Of a DNA stretch of 64,000 nt, positions 63,100 to 64,000 are shown piece after piece; positions within the stretch are counted from its first letter, which is position 1; each line of letters begins with the position of its first letter. The notes beneath the pieces are model-generated. The model ran no database searches, had not been told where the DNA came from, and saw only the letters and a list, made by a program, of their open reading frames with translations. The position numbers and the translations under genes were made by a program. Where the stretch lies: contig NZ_RQHW01000047.1 of assembly GCF_004770995.1 (NCBI RefSeq), forward strand, positions 682,001 through 746,000, read 5' to 3'. Source of the DNA: Leptospira idonii. Its GTDB lineage: Bacteria; Spirochaetota; Leptospiria; Leptospirales; Leptospiraceae.

Positions 63100-64000
63100 C
63101 AGTATCTACCTTACAGTCCTGCTTTCACTGCAATTCTCCCATCGAAACTCTTGTTTCCGTAGAAAAGGAAGGTGTCAGAAGGGAGTATTGCTGCCAGGGA
63201 TGTGCCACTGTATCCGCCTTACTGTTGGAAAACGGATTGGATCAATTTTATCAAATCCGAGGCACTCAAGTATTGGAACCGAAACGCACAAACCAGGAGA
63301 AAGATTCGGAAGATGTAGATACTGCTTCCGTTTATGAAGAGTTTGTGGATAAGGTTTCTGAAACGGAAAGTTCCGTTCTGATCACAATCTCAGGGATCCA
63401 TTGTTCCGCCTGTGTATGGTTAATCGAAACCGCAATGACACAGACCCAAGGAATTTCCGAAGCCAGAATCAACTTCGGGACAGGAAGATTGAAATTGGTT
63501 TTCCGAAACGGCTTCGCCACCCTAGGTGAGATTTTTTCCCAAATCCGTTCCCTTGGCTACACTCCCCATTTATATTCCCGTCTGAAAGAATCAAAGGTTT
63601 CTCAGCCTTTTAGAGATCTGGCATTTCGTATGGCCACTGCAGGTTTTTGCTGGGGGAATATCATGTTATTTTCCGCAAGTCTCTATGTGGGTTATTTCGA
63701 AGGGATGGAGTGGAATATCAAAAACTTATTTCATTATCTTTCTTGGATTTTAGCCACACCTGTTTACTTTTATTCCGGTTATCCTTTCTGGAAGGGAGCT
63801 TATGAATCCTGGAAAAGGAAAATTCTTTCCATGGATACTCTGCTTTTTGCAGGAGTGAGCCTTGCTTATTTTTACAGCGTTTATGTGACCCTAACAGGAA
63901 AAGGTGAAGTTTATTTCGACTCAGTCTGCACGATTTATTTTTTCATTCTGTTGGGAAAGTATTTGGAAGCGATGATTCGTTATCAGGCGGGTGCGAAGAT
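63096..64000 (+). CDS. ccoI: Copper-translocating P-type ATPase CcoI, N-terminal part
   Basis: The frame opens with a TTG at 63096 inside the ccoH stop and stays open to the window end (about 301 codons). The N-terminus carries the metal-binding cysteines of FixI-type pumps: SCFHCNS (C9, C12), EYCCQGC (about residues 30-36), and a heavy-metal domain GIHCSACVWL (C103, C106). The first helices follow (MATAGFCWGNIMLFSASLYV onward). CcoI exports copper for insertion into the oxidase. The phosphorylation and hinge domains lie beyond the window. Order after ccoGH is the standard ccoGHIS order. Confidence 0.9.
   Translation, partial: MTVSTLQSCFHCNSPIETLVSVEKEGVRREYCCQGCATVSALLLENGLDQFYQIRGTQVLEPKRTNQEKDSEDVDTASVYEEFVDKVSETESSVLITISGIHCSACVWLIETAMTQTQGISEARINFGTGRLKLVFRNGFATLGEIFSQIRSLGYTPHLYSRLKESKVSQPFRDLAFRMATAGFCWGNIMLFSASLYVGYFEGMEWNIKNLFHYLSWILATPVYFYSGYPFWKGAYESWKRKILSMDTLLFAGVSLAYFYSVYVTLTGKGEVYFDSVCTIYFFILLGKYLEAMIRYQAGAK

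Overview
The window looks like a chromosome segment of a spirochaete of the family Leptospiraceae, most likely a Leptospira of a free-living lineage. Supporting signs are a FlaB-type flagellin beginning MIINHN, many lipoproteins with loose spirochaetal lipoboxes (HC, SNC, SISC, GSC), an LPS pathway gene (lpxC), large LamG/NHL-repeat surface lipoproteins, frequent TTG and GTG starts, and moderately AT-rich DNA. The genus is inferred from gene content, not from a marker gene. No rRNA, tRNA, CRISPR array, insertion sequence or prophage was found. One phage-type domain (YopX) stands alone.

Layout. 1-6.8 kb: a cut-off membrane sensor, DedA, a lipoprotein, a PerM-type permease, xseA-xseB, a sodium:solute symporter and convergent ddl. 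6.8-13.6 kb: an envelope block with an aromatic repeat protein of unknown function translationally coupled to mlaE-mlaF-mlaD (phospholipid trafficking), then lpxC behind a near-ideal sigma-54 promoter, then ptsI. 13.6-17.7 kb: POT peptide transporter, cobalamin adenosyltransferase, flagellin, OmpA-like lipoprotein, YbaB. 18-20.3 kb: a MarR operon with its operator and an AT-rich secreted-protein gene. 20.3-28.9 kb: hydrolase, orphan ParA divergent from a YopX protein, a TPR protein, acyl-CoA synthetase, M1 aminopeptidase and an RRM protein. 29-32.1 kb: a REC-GGDEF(degenerate)-EAL protein with a membrane protein, and YciI. 32.1-35.1 kb: LysR divergent from leuCD. 35.2-46 kb: lipoprotein, methyltransferase with a structured GC-rich element upstream, DoxX, a 2086-residue repeat lipoprotein overlapping a nucleotide-transporter-like gene, an exported aldo/keto reductase and a VOC protein. 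46.2-57.4 kb: a long minus-strand run with an LprI-like protein, a TetR-controlled pair (NAD-binding protein and metallo-hydrolase lipoprotein), a NarL-type regulator, a hybrid kinase with two kinase modules, a membrane/2Fe-2S/adenylate cyclase fusion, Ohr and a 733-residue orphan. 57.8-64 kb: a small membrane protein behind a structured leader, then ccoN-O-Q-P-G-H-I (cbb3 oxidase and its assembly genes), with ccoI cut by the window end.

How the parts fit. Three themes recur: outer-membrane lipid homeostasis (Mla, LpxC, exported beta-rich protein), second-messenger and phosphorelay signalling (c-di-GMP phosphodiesterase, redox-linked cyclase, dual kinase with its regulator), and high-affinity respiration (cbb3). 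The strongest candidates for undescribed biology are the repeat protein tied to Mla, the sigma-54 site before lpxC, the two-kinase hybrid protein, and the cyclase joined to a 2Fe-2S domain and a histidine-rich membrane domain. Several long perfect inverted repeats lie at gene starts and may be regulatory. All functional statements come from reading motifs; no database search was run.
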